Source: Candidatus Desulfosporosinus nitrosoreducens (lineage in GTDB: Bacteria; Bacillota; Desulfitobacteriia; Desulfitobacteriales; Desulfitobacteriaceae). From it: 64,000 nt of DNA. The position numbers were made by a program, and so were the translations under genes. The notes under the pieces are model-generated. The model saw only the letters and a list, made by a program, of their open reading frames with translations, was not told where the DNA came from and did not search any database. The DNA lies in assembly GCF_030954495.1 (NCBI RefSeq), contig NZ_JAVHUW010000035.1, forward strand, positions 58,710 through 122,709, read 5' to 3'. Below are positions 1-8,335 of the stretch, piece by piece (the first letter of the stretch is position 1; the number at the start of each line of letters is the position of its first letter).

Positions 1-604
1 CGAGGAACTTCGCCGGCTGGGAGCTAAGGCCGAACTCTTTTTGGCGGATGTCAGTCAGGAAGCTGAAGTGAATTCCATGATAAAGAGAGTGATTGAGCAG
101 TTTGACAGAGTAGATATTCTGGTCAACAATGCGGGGATTAATCGCGATGGGCTTTTACACAAAGGAAACTCAGAGAATTGGAATGCTGTTATGGCGGTTA
201 ATTTGACAGGACCTTTTCTCTGTACCAAAGCGGTTCTTCCCTCAATGCGCGAACAGGGATATGGCCGAATTGTCAATCTCTCCTCGCTGACAGCACGGAT
301 GGGGATTTTCGGAACAGGGTATTACGCCGCCTCGAAGGCGGGGTTGATCGGGCTGACAAAAGTTACTGCGGCTGAGAATGCCGCTAAAGGAATCACTTGT
401 AACGCTTTGGCCCCGGGGTATATCAATACGGATATGATGAACAAATATCCCGAAGCTCAACTCAACGCTCTGATCGCTAAAATTCCCGTGGGTCGGTTTG
501 CGGAACCGAAAGAGGTTGCGGACGCCGCCCTGTTTTTGGCTGCGGATGCTTCTTCCTATATTACGGGGGCAGTGCTGGACATCAACGGCGGATTTCTGAT
601 TTAG
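1..604 (+). CDS. SDR-family dehydrogenase, 5' end missing
   Basis: C-terminal 200 residues of a short-chain dehydrogenase/reductase. The frame is open to the first base, so the start and the Rossmann glycine motif lie outside the window. Visible are the NNAG motif, the catalytic serine in NLSS, the YAASK Tyr-Lys pair and the family ending DINGG. The family reduces or oxidises hydroxy and keto groups with NAD(P)H; members include FabG 3-oxoacyl-ACP reductase, acetoacetyl-CoA reductase and 3-hydroxybutyrate dehydrogenase. The next gene is a GntP permease, and SDR plus GntP pairs often serve hydroxy-acid or hydroxybutyrate use, so a catabolic role is as likely as fatty-acid synthesis. Family is certain; substrate is inferred. 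Confidence 0.9.
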   Translation, partial: EELRRLGAKAELFLADVSQEAEVNSMIKRVIEQFDRVDILVNNAGINRDGLLHKGNSENWNAVMAVNLTGPFLCTKAVLPSMREQGYGRIVNLSSLTARMGIFGTGYYAASKAGLIGLTKVTAAENAAKGITCNALAPGYINTDMMNKYPEAQLNALIAKIPVGRFAEPKEVADAALFLAADASSYITGAVLDINGGFLI

Positions 605-632
605 AAAGGAGGGGGGAGGTCCTGCTTGTCAA

Positions 633-680
633 GCGTCATTAAGGTTGGCAGCGGCGGTTTCGCAGCCTTTTGACGCTTTT
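633..680 (+). terminator. Hairpin after the SDR gene
   Basis: GCGTCA (633-638) pairs with TGACGC (671-676), with an inner GGTTG/CAGCC pairing, followed by TTTT. It could end the SDR transcript or act as an attenuator before the permease. The stem is interrupted, so this is a moderate call. Confidence 0.5.
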
Positions 681-774
681 GAGCAAAAGAAATAAAAAGA
701 AGAGCGACAAATGAGTCAGGTTGAAATTCAGAAGAAATAAGTGAGGAAAAGCATAAATTCGCGGGGGTGTTGTT

Positions 775-2169
775 ATGGCAGTTTTAGGCATTATTTTAAG
801 CTTGGGGCTCTTGATGTTTATGGCTTATCGTGGTTTTTCAGTCATTTTTTTCGCTCCGATATTTGCTATTCTTGCGGCAATTTTTTCCGGTATGGCGATC
901 ATGCCCACGTACACGGAAATATTCCTGCCGAATCTGGCAAACTATTTAAAGGTTTATTTCCCATTTTTCCTCTTGGGCGCAGTATTTGGCAAGGTAATGG
1001 AAGAATCGGGCGCCGCCAAAGCCATTGCCAAAGCCATTGTCCAAACCTTAGGCAAAAAGCAAGCTATTCTTTCAGTAGTCTTGTCAGCGGCGATTCTCAC
1101 TTACGGCGGAGTTAGCCTTTTCGTAGTGGCCTTTGCTGTCTACCCTTTCGCAGCTTCAATATTTAAGGAGGCGGATATTCCCAAACGCCTGGTACCCGCC
1201 ACCATTGCCTTAGGGGCTTTCACCTTTACCATGGATGCCCTTCCGGGGACGCCCCAGATTCAAAACTCAATTCCAATGAAATTTTTTAACACAGACCTCT
1301 ATGCCGCTCCGGTCTTCGGAACCTTGGGTGCAATTATTGTTTTGGCCGTAGGCATAGCTTATTTAGAGTGGAGAAAACGAGTGGCGCAAGCTGCGGGAGA
1401 AGGGTATGGAACGAATCATAAGAATGAGCCGGAATTGGTTGAGGACAGTAACTTACCCAACCCGTGGCTATCTGCCTTGCCCTTAATTTCCGTCCTCGCA
1501 GTGACTTTGATTTTACAGAAGCTGATTTTTCCTCAGTGGAATATAGCCTCTTGGGTAACCAAGGCTCCCTACAGTATTGATAAGGCAGGGGTCGTTGGTA
1601 CGATGAACAACTGGGCTTTGATGATTGCGCTGGCAGTGGGAATTGTTTTGGCTTTTGTTATTAACCCGCGCAGGATTAAAGGCAATGTGGCTAAGGCTAT
1701 CAATATGGGGGCCATCGGTTCTTTGCTGGCGGTGATGAATACTTCGTCTGAGGTTGGCTTTGGCAATGTAATAAAATCTCTCCCGGGCTTTCAAACAATA
1801 GCCCACGCCTTGACTGGGATTAATGCCGGAGGCAGCCCCTTGCTGTCCGAGGCAGTGACTGTGAATACATTGGCAGGAGTAACCGGTTCGGCGTCCGGGG
1901 GATTGAGCATCGCTTTGGATACCTTTGGCAAACGTTATTTGGAGTGGGCCGGCAAAACGAATGTCAGCCCGGAATTGCTCCACCGCGTTTCTGCCATGGC
2001 TTCCGGGGGGATGGATACTTTGCCCCATAATGGCGCGGTTATCACCTTGCTGGGTATTGCCGGCTTAACGCATAAACAATCTTATAAGGATATCTTTGTG
2101 ATGACTTTAATTAAAACGGGCACTGTGTTTTTGCTCATCATGCTGCAAAGTGTTTTCCATTTTGTCTGA
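775..2169 (+). CDS. GntP-family permease
   Basis: Integral membrane carrier of 464 residues with about 12 hydrophobic segments, typical of the gluconate:H+ symporter family (GntP). The sequence alternates long hydrophobic helices with glycine-rich loops, and the C-terminal part carries the conserved run of small residues SGSASGG type (here GVTGSASGG near residue 365) and a MDTLPHNGA segment. Family members import gluconate, D-serine, or 3-hydroxybutyrate and related hydroxy acids. ATG start is chosen at the GGGGGTG stretch a few bases upstream. It follows the SDR gene by 170 bases and ends before a strong terminator, so the two may form one catabolic unit. The substrate cannot be read from sequence. 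Confidence 0.88.
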   Translation: MAVLGIILSLGLLMFMAYRGFSVIFFAPIFAILAAIFSGMAIMPTYTEIFLPNLANYLKVYFPFFLLGAVFGKVMEESGAAKAIAKAIVQTLGKKQAILSVVLSAAILTYGGVSLFVVAFAVYPFAASIFKEADIPKRLVPATIALGAFTFTMDALPGTPQIQNSIPMKFFNTDLYAAPVFGTLGAIIVLAVGIAYLEWRKRVAQAAGEGYGTNHKNEPELVEDSNLPNPWLSALPLISVLAVTLILQKLIFPQWNIASWVTKAPYSIDKAGVVGTMNNWALMIALAVGIVLAFVINPRRIKGNVAKAINMGAIGSLLAVMNTSSEVGFGNVIKSLPGFQTIAHALTGINAGGSPLLSEAVTVNTLAGVTGSASGGLSIALDTFGKRYLEWAGKTNVSPELLHRVSAMASGGMDTLPHNGAVITLLGIAGLTHKQSYKDIFVMTLIKTGTVFLLIMLQSVFHFV

Positions 2170-2199
2170 TTTCTATAGTTTCATACGTCAATGGAACGA

Positions 2200-2250
2200 G
2201 AGTGGAACCGGAGCTGACCTTGGTTGGTTCCGGTTCCACTCCTATTTTTT
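2200..2250 (+). terminator. Rho-independent terminator after GntP gene
   Basis: Perfect 13-bp stem (2200-2212 with 2229-2241), 16-base loop, then a T run at 2245-2250. It separates the permease from the TetR-controlled operon. Confidence 0.9.
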
Positions 2251-2284
2251 GCTCAACTTAGGGCTGGGATTGCATAGTTTTGGA

Positions 2285-2340
2285 TTGACAGAAAAACACT
2301 TTATGATAAGATATAAGAAAAAAGGAGTGAGTAATCACTC
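2285..2340 (+). promoter_or_regulatory. Promoter and palindromic operator before tetR
   Basis: TTGACA (2285-2290), a 16-base spacer and TAAGAT (2307-2312) make a sigma-A-type promoter. Just downstream of the expected start lies a perfect inverted repeat GAGTGA-gtaa-TCACTC (2325-2340). A palindrome at this spot before a TetR gene is a typical autoregulatory operator. The role is inferred from position. Confidence 0.6.
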
Positions 2341-2389
2341 ATTTAAGATAAAAGCTTGCAATTGGGAAAGGAGCTAAGATTGGGACGAA

Positions 2390-3001
2390 ATGAGTAAACA
2401 CCAAAAAGTCCGAACGAAAAAAACCGTAGAAGAAAGACGCCGGGATATTTTAGGGGCTGCTCTCAGCGTTTTTTCGGAAAACGGCTACAAAGGCGCTACC
2501 ACTGCCGAGATTGCACGGCGGGCCGGGGTGGCCGAGGGGACAATCTTCCGGCACTTTGCCACCAAGAAGGAATTGCTCACGGCGGTTTTAGAACCGAAAG
2601 TCATAGAAGGTCTGATCGTGTTGGATCAAGAGCACAGGGAGGGCAATCCTAAGGATTTTTTTCGTTGTTTTCTCAAGGATCGTTTGGAGCTGATACAAGA
2701 AAACGTTGGGCTTTTCCGCCTGATGTTTGCCGAGGCTCAGTATCATTCTGAAGTGAGAGAGGCTTTATTTAAAGGGATTCTCGGCCCGGGAATGAGTGTT
2801 ATAAAACCCTGGTTTGACAAAGGAGTCACTCAAGGGATTTTTAAGCCCTTACCCTTTATACCAACGATGCGGAGTTTTATAGGCATGATTATGTTTTATG
2901 GTGTGTTTAATTATGTCTTTCCCGGCTTATCTCCTGAGAAAACTCTTGAAGAGGCTGTGGATCATATCTCGGAGCTTTTTCTGCACGGGTTGGTTCGCTA
3001 G
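2390..3001 (+). CDS. TetR-family transcriptional regulator
   Basis: 203-residue regulator with the N-terminal TetR helix-turn-helix (about residues 16-62; the segment [20 protein letters not shown] is the recognition region) and a variable C-terminal ligand-binding domain. It lies 73 bases upstream of an HlyD-ABC-permease set on the same strand. This is the same arrangement as the E. coli CecR-YbhGFSR system, in which the TetR protein represses its own efflux operon. The palindrome at 2325-2340 is its likely binding site. ATG 2390 is the first start compatible with the domain; its ribosome binding site (GGGA) is weak. The inducer is unknown. Confidence 0.92.
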   Translation: MSKHQKVRTKKTVEERRRDILGAALSVFSENGYKGATTAEIARRAGVAEGTIFRHFATKKELLTAVLEPKVIEGLIVLDQEHREGNPKDFFRCFLKDRLELIQENVGLFRLMFAEAQYHSEVREALFKGILGPGMSVIKPWFDKGVTQGIFKPLPFIPTMRSFIGMIMFYGVFNYVFPGLSPEKTLEEAVDHISELFLHGLVR

Positions 3002-3074
3002 CTAAGCCAAATAGGTCCTGCAGTTGCTTGAGCTCATGGAAGAAGAATGAAACTTAGAAGCAGGGGGAGAAACG

Positions 3075-4091
3075 ATGAAGAAAAGAATACCGGTTGTCGT
3101 TGTTGTCTTGGCTCTTATTGCTCTTTTAGTTTGGGGAAATCAATATTTTAATCGTCCGCAAGATCTAAATACCTTTTCGGGAACTATTGAAGGGACCGAA
3201 GTTCCGGTACAGCCTGAACTCGCGGGAAAGATTGTCGATCTGAAGGTGCAGGAAGGTCAAACAGTTAAGACGGGAGACGTTATTGCCACGCTTGATGATA
3301 GTCAGGCTCAGATTTCCTTGGCTACGGCGAAAAGTGAACAAACTCAGGCCCAGGCCAAACTCAATGATCTGCTGGGAGGATCACGGGCGGAAGAGCTGCG
3401 CAGACTTGAAGCCGTCGTGGATCAAGCAAATGCCAGTGTCGAGGCTTTGGCGCCGAGTCTGCAGTTAGAAGAAAGTAATCTGGCGAACGATCAAAAGCTT
3501 TATGCCAGCGGCAGCATAAGCAAACAGGCTCTGGATACCCAGCAAAACAAGTACGATACGATCAAAGCTCAGTATGAAGGTGCTCAGGCGAGCGTGAATG
3601 CGGCTCAGGCCAGTTTAGACCAAGCCCAGGCGGGCTATACCCAACCAACGATTCAGGCCCAGAAGGCAGCCGTGGATATGGCGGCTCAATCTGTTAAGGC
3701 GGCAGAGCTGAATTTAAGCAAGCTGACGATTAAAAGTCCCTTGAGCGGCCAGGTGCTTTATAAACAGGTAGAAGTCGGGCAAGTGGTCAATTCCGGCACC
3801 ACCTTGGTGACGATTCTTGATCCTGATGATTTGTCGATAAAAATTTATGTGCCGGAAGCCCAGTTAAATAAAGCCAAAGTGGGTGGAGTGGCCCACATTT
3901 CAGTCGATTCCTACCCTTCTAAAACCTTCAAGGGGCAAATTGCTTATGTCAGTACTCAGGCGGAGTTTACTCCGAAGAATGTCGAGACTAAAGAAGAACG
4001 GACAACGACGGTTTTTGAGGTAAAAATTAATATCACAGAAGGTAAAGACCAGCTGAAAGCAGGTATGCCGGCAGATGTGACCTTGGATTAG
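3075..4091 (+). CDS. HlyD-type membrane fusion / periplasmic adaptor protein
   Basis: 338 residues: an N-terminal membrane anchor (about residues 5-21), a biotinyl-lipoyl-like domain split around a long central coiled coil rich in Gln, Ala and Glu (about residues 75-220), and a C-terminal beta-barrel. This is the layout of HlyD/EmrA/YbhG adaptor proteins. In Gram-positive cells such proteins sit on the outer face of the membrane and work with an ABC exporter. The ATPase starts 13 bases downstream and the permease overlaps the ATPase, so all three are one efflux operon under the TetR protein. ATG 3075 has a GGGGGAG site upstream. Confidence 0.9.
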   Translation: MKKRIPVVVVVLALIALLVWGNQYFNRPQDLNTFSGTIEGTEVPVQPELAGKIVDLKVQEGQTVKTGDVIATLDDSQAQISLATAKSEQTQAQAKLNDLLGGSRAEELRRLEAVVDQANASVEALAPSLQLEESNLANDQKLYASGSISKQALDTQQNKYDTIKAQYEGAQASVNAAQASLDQAQAGYTQPTIQAQKAAVDMAAQSVKAAELNLSKLTIKSPLSGQVLYKQVEVGQVVNSGTTLVTILDPDDLSIKIYVPEAQLNKAKVGGVAHISVDSYPSKTFKGQIAYVSTQAEFTPKNVETKEERTTTVFEVKINITEGKDQLKAGMPADVTLD

Positions 4092-4104
4092 AGGAGTGAG
4101 GATA

Positions 4105-4878
4105 ATGAATCTGGCGATAGATTGCCAAGGTCTTGTTAAACGGTTCGGGGCTTATACCGCCGTACAGGGTGCCACGTTTCAAATTCCGCCCGGGGCGATC
4201 ATGGGTTTTGTAGGGCCCAATGGGGCCGGTAAGACAACGATTATTCGCATGGTATGCGGAGTCTTGGTTCCTACGGAGGGGCGGGCAACGGTTCTCGGGT
4301 TCGATGTCAAAACTCAGCCTGAGGAAATTAAGCAGCGAATCGGCTATATGTCTCAAAAATTCAGTCTTTACGATGATTTAACGGTTGCCGAGAATCTTGA
4401 TTTTTATGCTGGAGTGTACAACCTGCGGGGGAAACAGGCCCGGAGTCAGAAGGAACGGGTTATTGAGCGGATCGGCTTGTTTGAGCGAACTCACCAAATA
4501 GTTTCTTCTCTCTCCGGTGGCTGGAAGCAGCGTGTGGCTCTGGCCTGTGCTCTGCTGCATAATCCTCAGCTCCTTGTTTTAGATGAACCGACTGCCGGGG
4601 TAGACCCGGTATCCCGTAGAATTTTCTGGGACATTATTCGTAAATTGGCTGAAGAGGGAATGACAATTTTAGTCAGCACTCACTACATGGACGAAGCGGC
4701 TTCCTGTGATTATCTGGGTTTTGTTTTTTATGGCCGCTTAATTGCCTTTGGCTCACCTGAGGAGATGAAACACCGGGAAGCCAAGGAGTCTCTGGACGAT
4801 CTCTTTATTTATTATGTGGAGCATGAAGCCTCTGATGATCCCCGCAACTTTGCGGTAAGAAAAGGAGGTGCAGGCTAA
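4105..4878 (+). CDS. ABC transporter ATP-binding protein (efflux)
   Basis: 257-residue ATPase. Walker A GPNGAGKT at residues 37-44, Q-loop in YMSQKFSLY, signature LSGGW at 136-140 (the usual Gln is Trp here), Walker B LLVLDEP and the switch His in STHYMDEA. It energises the ABC-2 permease whose start overlaps its stop. ATG 4105 is preferred over the in-frame GTG at 4096 because GGAG at 4093-4096 is correctly spaced for the ATG and overlaps the GTG. The family includes YbhF and other drug-export ATPases. The LSGGW signature occurs in this subfamily and is probably functional. Confidence 0.93.
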   Translation: MNLAIDCQGLVKRFGAYTAVQGATFQIPPGAIMGFVGPNGAGKTTIIRMVCGVLVPTEGRATVLGFDVKTQPEEIKQRIGYMSQKFSLYDDLTVAENLDFYAGVYNLRGKQARSQKERVIERIGLFERTHQIVSSLSGGWKQRVALACALLHNPQLLVLDEPTAGVDPVSRRIFWDIIRKLAEEGMTILVSTHYMDEAASCDYLGFVFYGRLIAFGSPEEMKHREAKESLDDLFIYYVEHEASDDPRNFAVRKGGAG

Positions 4879-6020
4879 TGCTGCGATTTTCCTGGGTCCG
4901 CTTTCTGGCGGTCTTAAAAAAAGAATTTATTCATATCCGCCGGGACCGGGCCAGTTTAATTATGGCGATTGCTATGCCTATCGGGATGCTCCTTTTGTTT
5001 GGCTATGCAGTAAACACTGATGTGGAGCATCTTCCTACGGTGGTTTGGGACCAATGCCAAACTGCGGATAGCAGGGATTTTATCACGTCTGTCCGCAACA
5101 CCCAATATTTAGATCCGGATGATTTTGTTTCCGGGTATCAACAAATTGAGGATTATTTGGATAGCGGAAAAGCGCGGGCCGCGGTAATTATCCCGCCGGA
5201 TTTTGGCAAGCATCTGCAGGGCCAAGAACAGGCAACAGTTCAGGTGCTGGTTGACGGCTCCGATCCGACAGTGGCCCGGGCGGTCATGTCGGCAGTTCAG
5301 ATGTTGGGGTTGAATAAATCCTTGGCTTTGCAAAGCAAACGTTTGCAAGCCATGGGTATCTCCGGCGGCCTGGATTTGCCTCTCAACCTTGAGACGAGAG
5401 TTTGGTACAATCCGGATATGAAATCCAGAGATTTTAATATCCCGGCTTTAATTGGCCTTATTTTGCAAAATGTCATTGCCATGCTGACCTCTTTTTCTAT
5501 TGTGCGCGAGAAGGAACGCGGAACAATGGAGCAATTGGTCGTAACCCCCATACGCTCCCTGGAATTGCTTTTAGGTAAACTTCTGCCCTTTGTGGCGATC
5601 GGATTTGTTTCGTTATCTCTGATTTTAGCGACAGGGATCTTCTGGTTTGGAGTTATCCCCCTGGGAAGCATTCCACTGCTCATTCTTTTGTCGACGATTT
5701 TCCTTTTTACGATCTTAGCTATCGGGCTGCTGATCTCCAGCATTGCCAGAACTCAGCTTCAGGCCATGCAAATGACTTTCATCTTAATTCTGCCGTCTAT
5801 TCTTTTGTCCGGTTTCGTTTTTCCCAGGGAGACGATGCCCAGGCTGTTGCAATTAATGGGTGACTTGCTGCCCTTGACCTATTTTTTGGAGATTGTCAGG
5901 GGAATTTTTCTCAAAGGGGTGGGATTGGACTTTCTCTGGCAGGATACTCTCGCTTTGTGTTTGTTCGCCGTGATTTTGTTAGCGGTGGCCGCCAAGAAAT
6001 TCAAAAAGAATTTGGACTAG
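4878..6020 (+). CDS. ABC-2 type permease (drug or lipid export)
   Basis: 380-residue membrane subunit. One N-terminal transmembrane helix (about 28-46), a large extracytoplasmic domain (about 47-190), then five helices at the C-terminal half, with the amphipathic KEFIHIRRD segment at the N terminus typical of the YhhJ/YbhS group. Its ATG overlaps the ATPase stop by one base (TAATG), a sign of translational coupling. Only one permease gene is present, whereas the E. coli counterpart has two, so a homodimer is likely. Exported compound unknown. Confidence 0.92.
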   Translation: MLRFSWVRFLAVLKKEFIHIRRDRASLIMAIAMPIGMLLLFGYAVNTDVEHLPTVVWDQCQTADSRDFITSVRNTQYLDPDDFVSGYQQIEDYLDSGKARAAVIIPPDFGKHLQGQEQATVQVLVDGSDPTVARAVMSAVQMLGLNKSLALQSKRLQAMGISGGLDLPLNLETRVWYNPDMKSRDFNIPALIGLILQNVIAMLTSFSIVREKERGTMEQLVVTPIRSLELLLGKLLPFVAIGFVSLSLILATGIFWFGVIPLGSIPLLILLSTIFLFTILAIGLLISSIARTQLQAMQMTFILILPSILLSGFVFPRETMPRLLQLMGDLLPLTYFLEIVRGIFLKGVGLDFLWQDTLALCLFAVILLAVAAKKFKKNLD

Positions 6021-6142
6021 CTTGTTTGGTATTTTGGACAGGATATGCTAGGATTAAGTTTGGTAAACGGTCAGTGACTTTAATAATTGCTTAAAAAGTG
6101 GTAATGCTGGTCCTATAAAATTTCTTGGAGGTACGACTCGCT

Positions 6143-6841
6143 ATGAAAAAGGTTCGCAAAGTAACGACACTGCTGTTAGTACTAATGACAATTTTGGTGA
6201 CTCTGGGCTGTGGGGCTCAGACAAATAATTCGGCTTCACAGGGATCGAACAGTTCGAACAATACCGGCCAAAGTACAAACTCTACTTCTGCCGCTCCACA
6301 GACGTCCGGGACGAATAAGAATCCTGTTGTGACAATTACCATGGCGAACGGAGATGAAATCAAAGCGGAACTCTATCCGACGGTTGCCCCTAATACCGTG
6401 AAAAGCTTTATTTCCCTGGTCAAGAAAGGTTTTTACAATGGTTTAACCTTCCATAGGGTTATTCCGGGGTTCATGATCCAGGGAGGAGACCCGCAAGGTA
6501 ATGGGAGCGGCGGCCCGGGGTACAGTATTAAAGGGGAATTTACCAACAACGGCTTTAAAAATGATTTGAAGCATGAACGGGGAGTCCTTTCCATGGCCAG
6601 GACTCAAGATAATCCCAATTCCGCCGGTTCCCAATTTTTTATCATGGTGGCTTCGGTACCTAGTTTAGATGGGGACTACGCGGCGTTTGGCAAGGTGACG
6701 AGCGGAATGGATGCCGTGGATAAAATCGTCAATACCCCAAGGGATCAGAACGATAAACCATTGCAAGCTCAAGTCATGAAAAGCGTCACCGTAGATACCT
6801 TTGGCGTTGATTACGGAGATCCGGAAGTTATCAAACAATAG
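6143..6841 (+). CDS. Cyclophilin-type peptidyl-prolyl isomerase, lipoprotein
   Basis: 232 residues. Signal peptide with two basic pairs at the start and a hydrophobic core ending in TLGC, which serves as the lipobox; a Ser/Asn/Thr-rich linker of about 40 residues follows, then a cyclophilin domain (about residues 64-220). Conserved cyclophilin signatures are FHRVIPGFMIQGGDP, the GSGGPGY turn, and SQFFI. It catalyses cis-trans isomerisation of proline bonds, most likely of exported proteins outside the membrane. ATG 6143 has GGAGG 11 bases upstream; the in-frame TTG at 6125 overlaps that site and is not used. A single-gene unit, closed by a terminator. Confidence 0.93.
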   Translation: MKKVRKVTTLLLVLMTILVTLGCGAQTNNSASQGSNSSNNTGQSTNSTSAAPQTSGTNKNPVVTITMANGDEIKAELYPTVAPNTVKSFISLVKKGFYNGLTFHRVIPGFMIQGGDPQGNGSGGPGYSIKGEFTNNGFKNDLKHERGVLSMARTQDNPNSAGSQFFIMVASVPSLDGDYAAFGKVTSGMDAVDKIVNTPRDQNDKPLQAQVMKSVTVDTFGVDYGDPEVIKQ

Positions 6842-6857
6842 CCTTGTTAGGTTCAGA

Positions 6858-6891
6858 GCCTCTGCAGCTTTAAAAGTTGCAGGGGCCTTTT
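6858..6891 (+). terminator. Terminator after the cyclophilin gene
   Basis: Hairpin of 6858-6870 with 6875-6887 (two G-T pairs) ending in TTTT at 6888-6891. Confidence 0.8.
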
Positions 6892-7041
6892 ACTATCTGA
6901 GTTTCCGCTAGGCTCCAACGGAAAAGAAAACTCCTTGTTCCCATACTCCTTAAAAGTTGGGAATTCTCGCCGTGGAATGATAAACATGGTAAAATGTTTG
7001 AGAATAACAAAGATCATATGGAGAGAGAACGGAGTGATGAT

Positions 7042-8217
7042 ATGCCCGCAAAACGCTTGGAAGGGTTGGGGGCCTCAGTTTTTACTGAAATGGACAATTT
7101 AAAGAAAAGTTTGGAACGAGAGGGAAAAACTTTAATCAACTTAAGTATAGGAAGCCCGGATCGGGCTCCCGCCGAAGAACTTCGCCAAGTTCTCAGCCGG
7201 GCGGCTCTGGAGGACAATCAATATGGGTACACTTTGACTCGCGGCACGGGAGACTTTCGGCAAGCCTGTGCCCGGTGGTATCAAGAGCGGTTTAATGTTT
7301 TTTTAGATCCGGAGACTGAGGTACTCCCTTTGATGGGCTCTCAGGACGGATTGGCTCATATTTTTCTGGCTTATATTGATCCCGGAGATTCAGCCCTTAT
7401 TCCCGATCCCGGCTATCCCATCTACACGGCGGGGTTATTGCTGGCGGGCGGAGAGAAAATTGCGGTTCCTCTGCTGGAAGAGAACAGCTACCTGCCGGAT
7501 TTGAAAAAAATCGATCCTGCTTTGGCCCGCAAAGCGAAGCTTATGTTTTTAAACTATCCCAATAACCCGACAGCCGCCGTAGCACCAATCTCCTTTTTTG
7601 AAGAGGTTGTGGAATTCGCTAAAGAATATGAGCTGCTTATCTGTCATGATGCGGCCTATTCGGAGTTAGCCTTTGAAGGATATCGACCTGTAAGTTTTCT
7701 GCAAGCCCGTGGCGCCAAAGAGGTGGGCATTGAGTTTCACTCCGTATCTAAGACCTATAATCTTGCCGGAGTGCGATTAGGCTTTGCGGTAGGCAACGCG
7801 GAAGTTATTGGGACACTCGCCCAGCTTAAATCAAATATTGACTATGGCGTTTTTGGTCCCGTTCTAACGACGGGGGTTTTCGCTCTGGCCTCCGGACAGG
7901 ATTCTATTGAAGAAAATCGGCAAGCTTATCAGAGACGAAGAGATCTCCTGGTGGAAGGGTGTGCCCGGGCCGGCTGGAAGATGCCGCCGCCTCAGGGTTC
8001 CATGTTCATCTGGGCTCCTGTGCCGACCAAGCAGGATTCCATGTCCTTTGCCGTGGAGTTAGCGCGTGAAGCGGGTGTGATCGTAGTTCCGGGAGTGGCT
8101 TTTGGCGGCTATGGCGAAGGATATGTGCGTATAGCTATGGTTCAAGAGGAGAGTGTTCTGCGGGAGGCTGTTCGGCGCATAGGATTGTTTTTGCAAGATA
8201 GGCTCACTGAGGGTTGA
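7042..8217 (+). CDS. Class I/II aminotransferase (LL-DAP aminotransferase-like)
   Basis: 391-residue PLP-dependent aminotransferase of fold type I. Visible are the NYPNNPT substrate/PLP motif, the Asp of CHDAAYSE, the PLP lysine K237 in SKTYNLAG, and the C-terminal arginine in YVRIAM. The pattern resembles LL-diaminopimelate aminotransferase and the related PatA/DapX group. These enzymes transfer amino groups between an amino acid and 2-oxoglutarate. ATG 7042 is chosen because GGAG at 7031-7034 is well spaced; upstream in-frame ATGs at 6994 and 7018 lack such a site. Whether it makes lysine precursors or acts on other amino acids cannot be settled here. Confidence 0.88.
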   Translation: MPAKRLEGLGASVFTEMDNLKKSLEREGKTLINLSIGSPDRAPAEELRQVLSRAALEDNQYGYTLTRGTGDFRQACARWYQERFNVFLDPETEVLPLMGSQDGLAHIFLAYIDPGDSALIPDPGYPIYTAGLLLAGGEKIAVPLLEENSYLPDLKKIDPALARKAKLMFLNYPNNPTAAVAPISFFEEVVEFAKEYELLICHDAAYSELAFEGYRPVSFLQARGAKEVGIEFHSVSKTYNLAGVRLGFAVGNAEVIGTLAQLKSNIDYGVFGPVLTTGVFALASGQDSIEENRQAYQRRRDLLVEGCARAGWKMPPPQGSMFIWAPVPTKQDSMSFAVELAREAGVIVVPGVAFGGYGEGYVRIAMVQEESVLREAVRRIGLFLQDRLTEG

Positions 8218-8279
8218 CGGCTGAAGCATTGTCTGGCAGGAATGGACAAAACGGGCAATTTTCCTCAGCTGGCGGAAAA

Positions 8280-8288
8280 TGGTATAAT
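8280..8288 (+). promoter_or_regulatory. Extended -10 promoter before tex
   Basis: TGG followed by TATAAT (8283-8288), an extended -10 element with no clear -35 box, 48 bases before the TTG start of tex. Confidence 0.5.
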
Positions 8289-8335
8289 TAGCAAGGTCAA
8301 AACTATGAGGTATGGATTTAGGGAGGAATTACATT

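Noticed and set aside
1513..2028. 171-codon minus-strand frame in the GntP gene
   Set aside because: Shadow of the permease codons; no ribosome binding site and unlikely composition.
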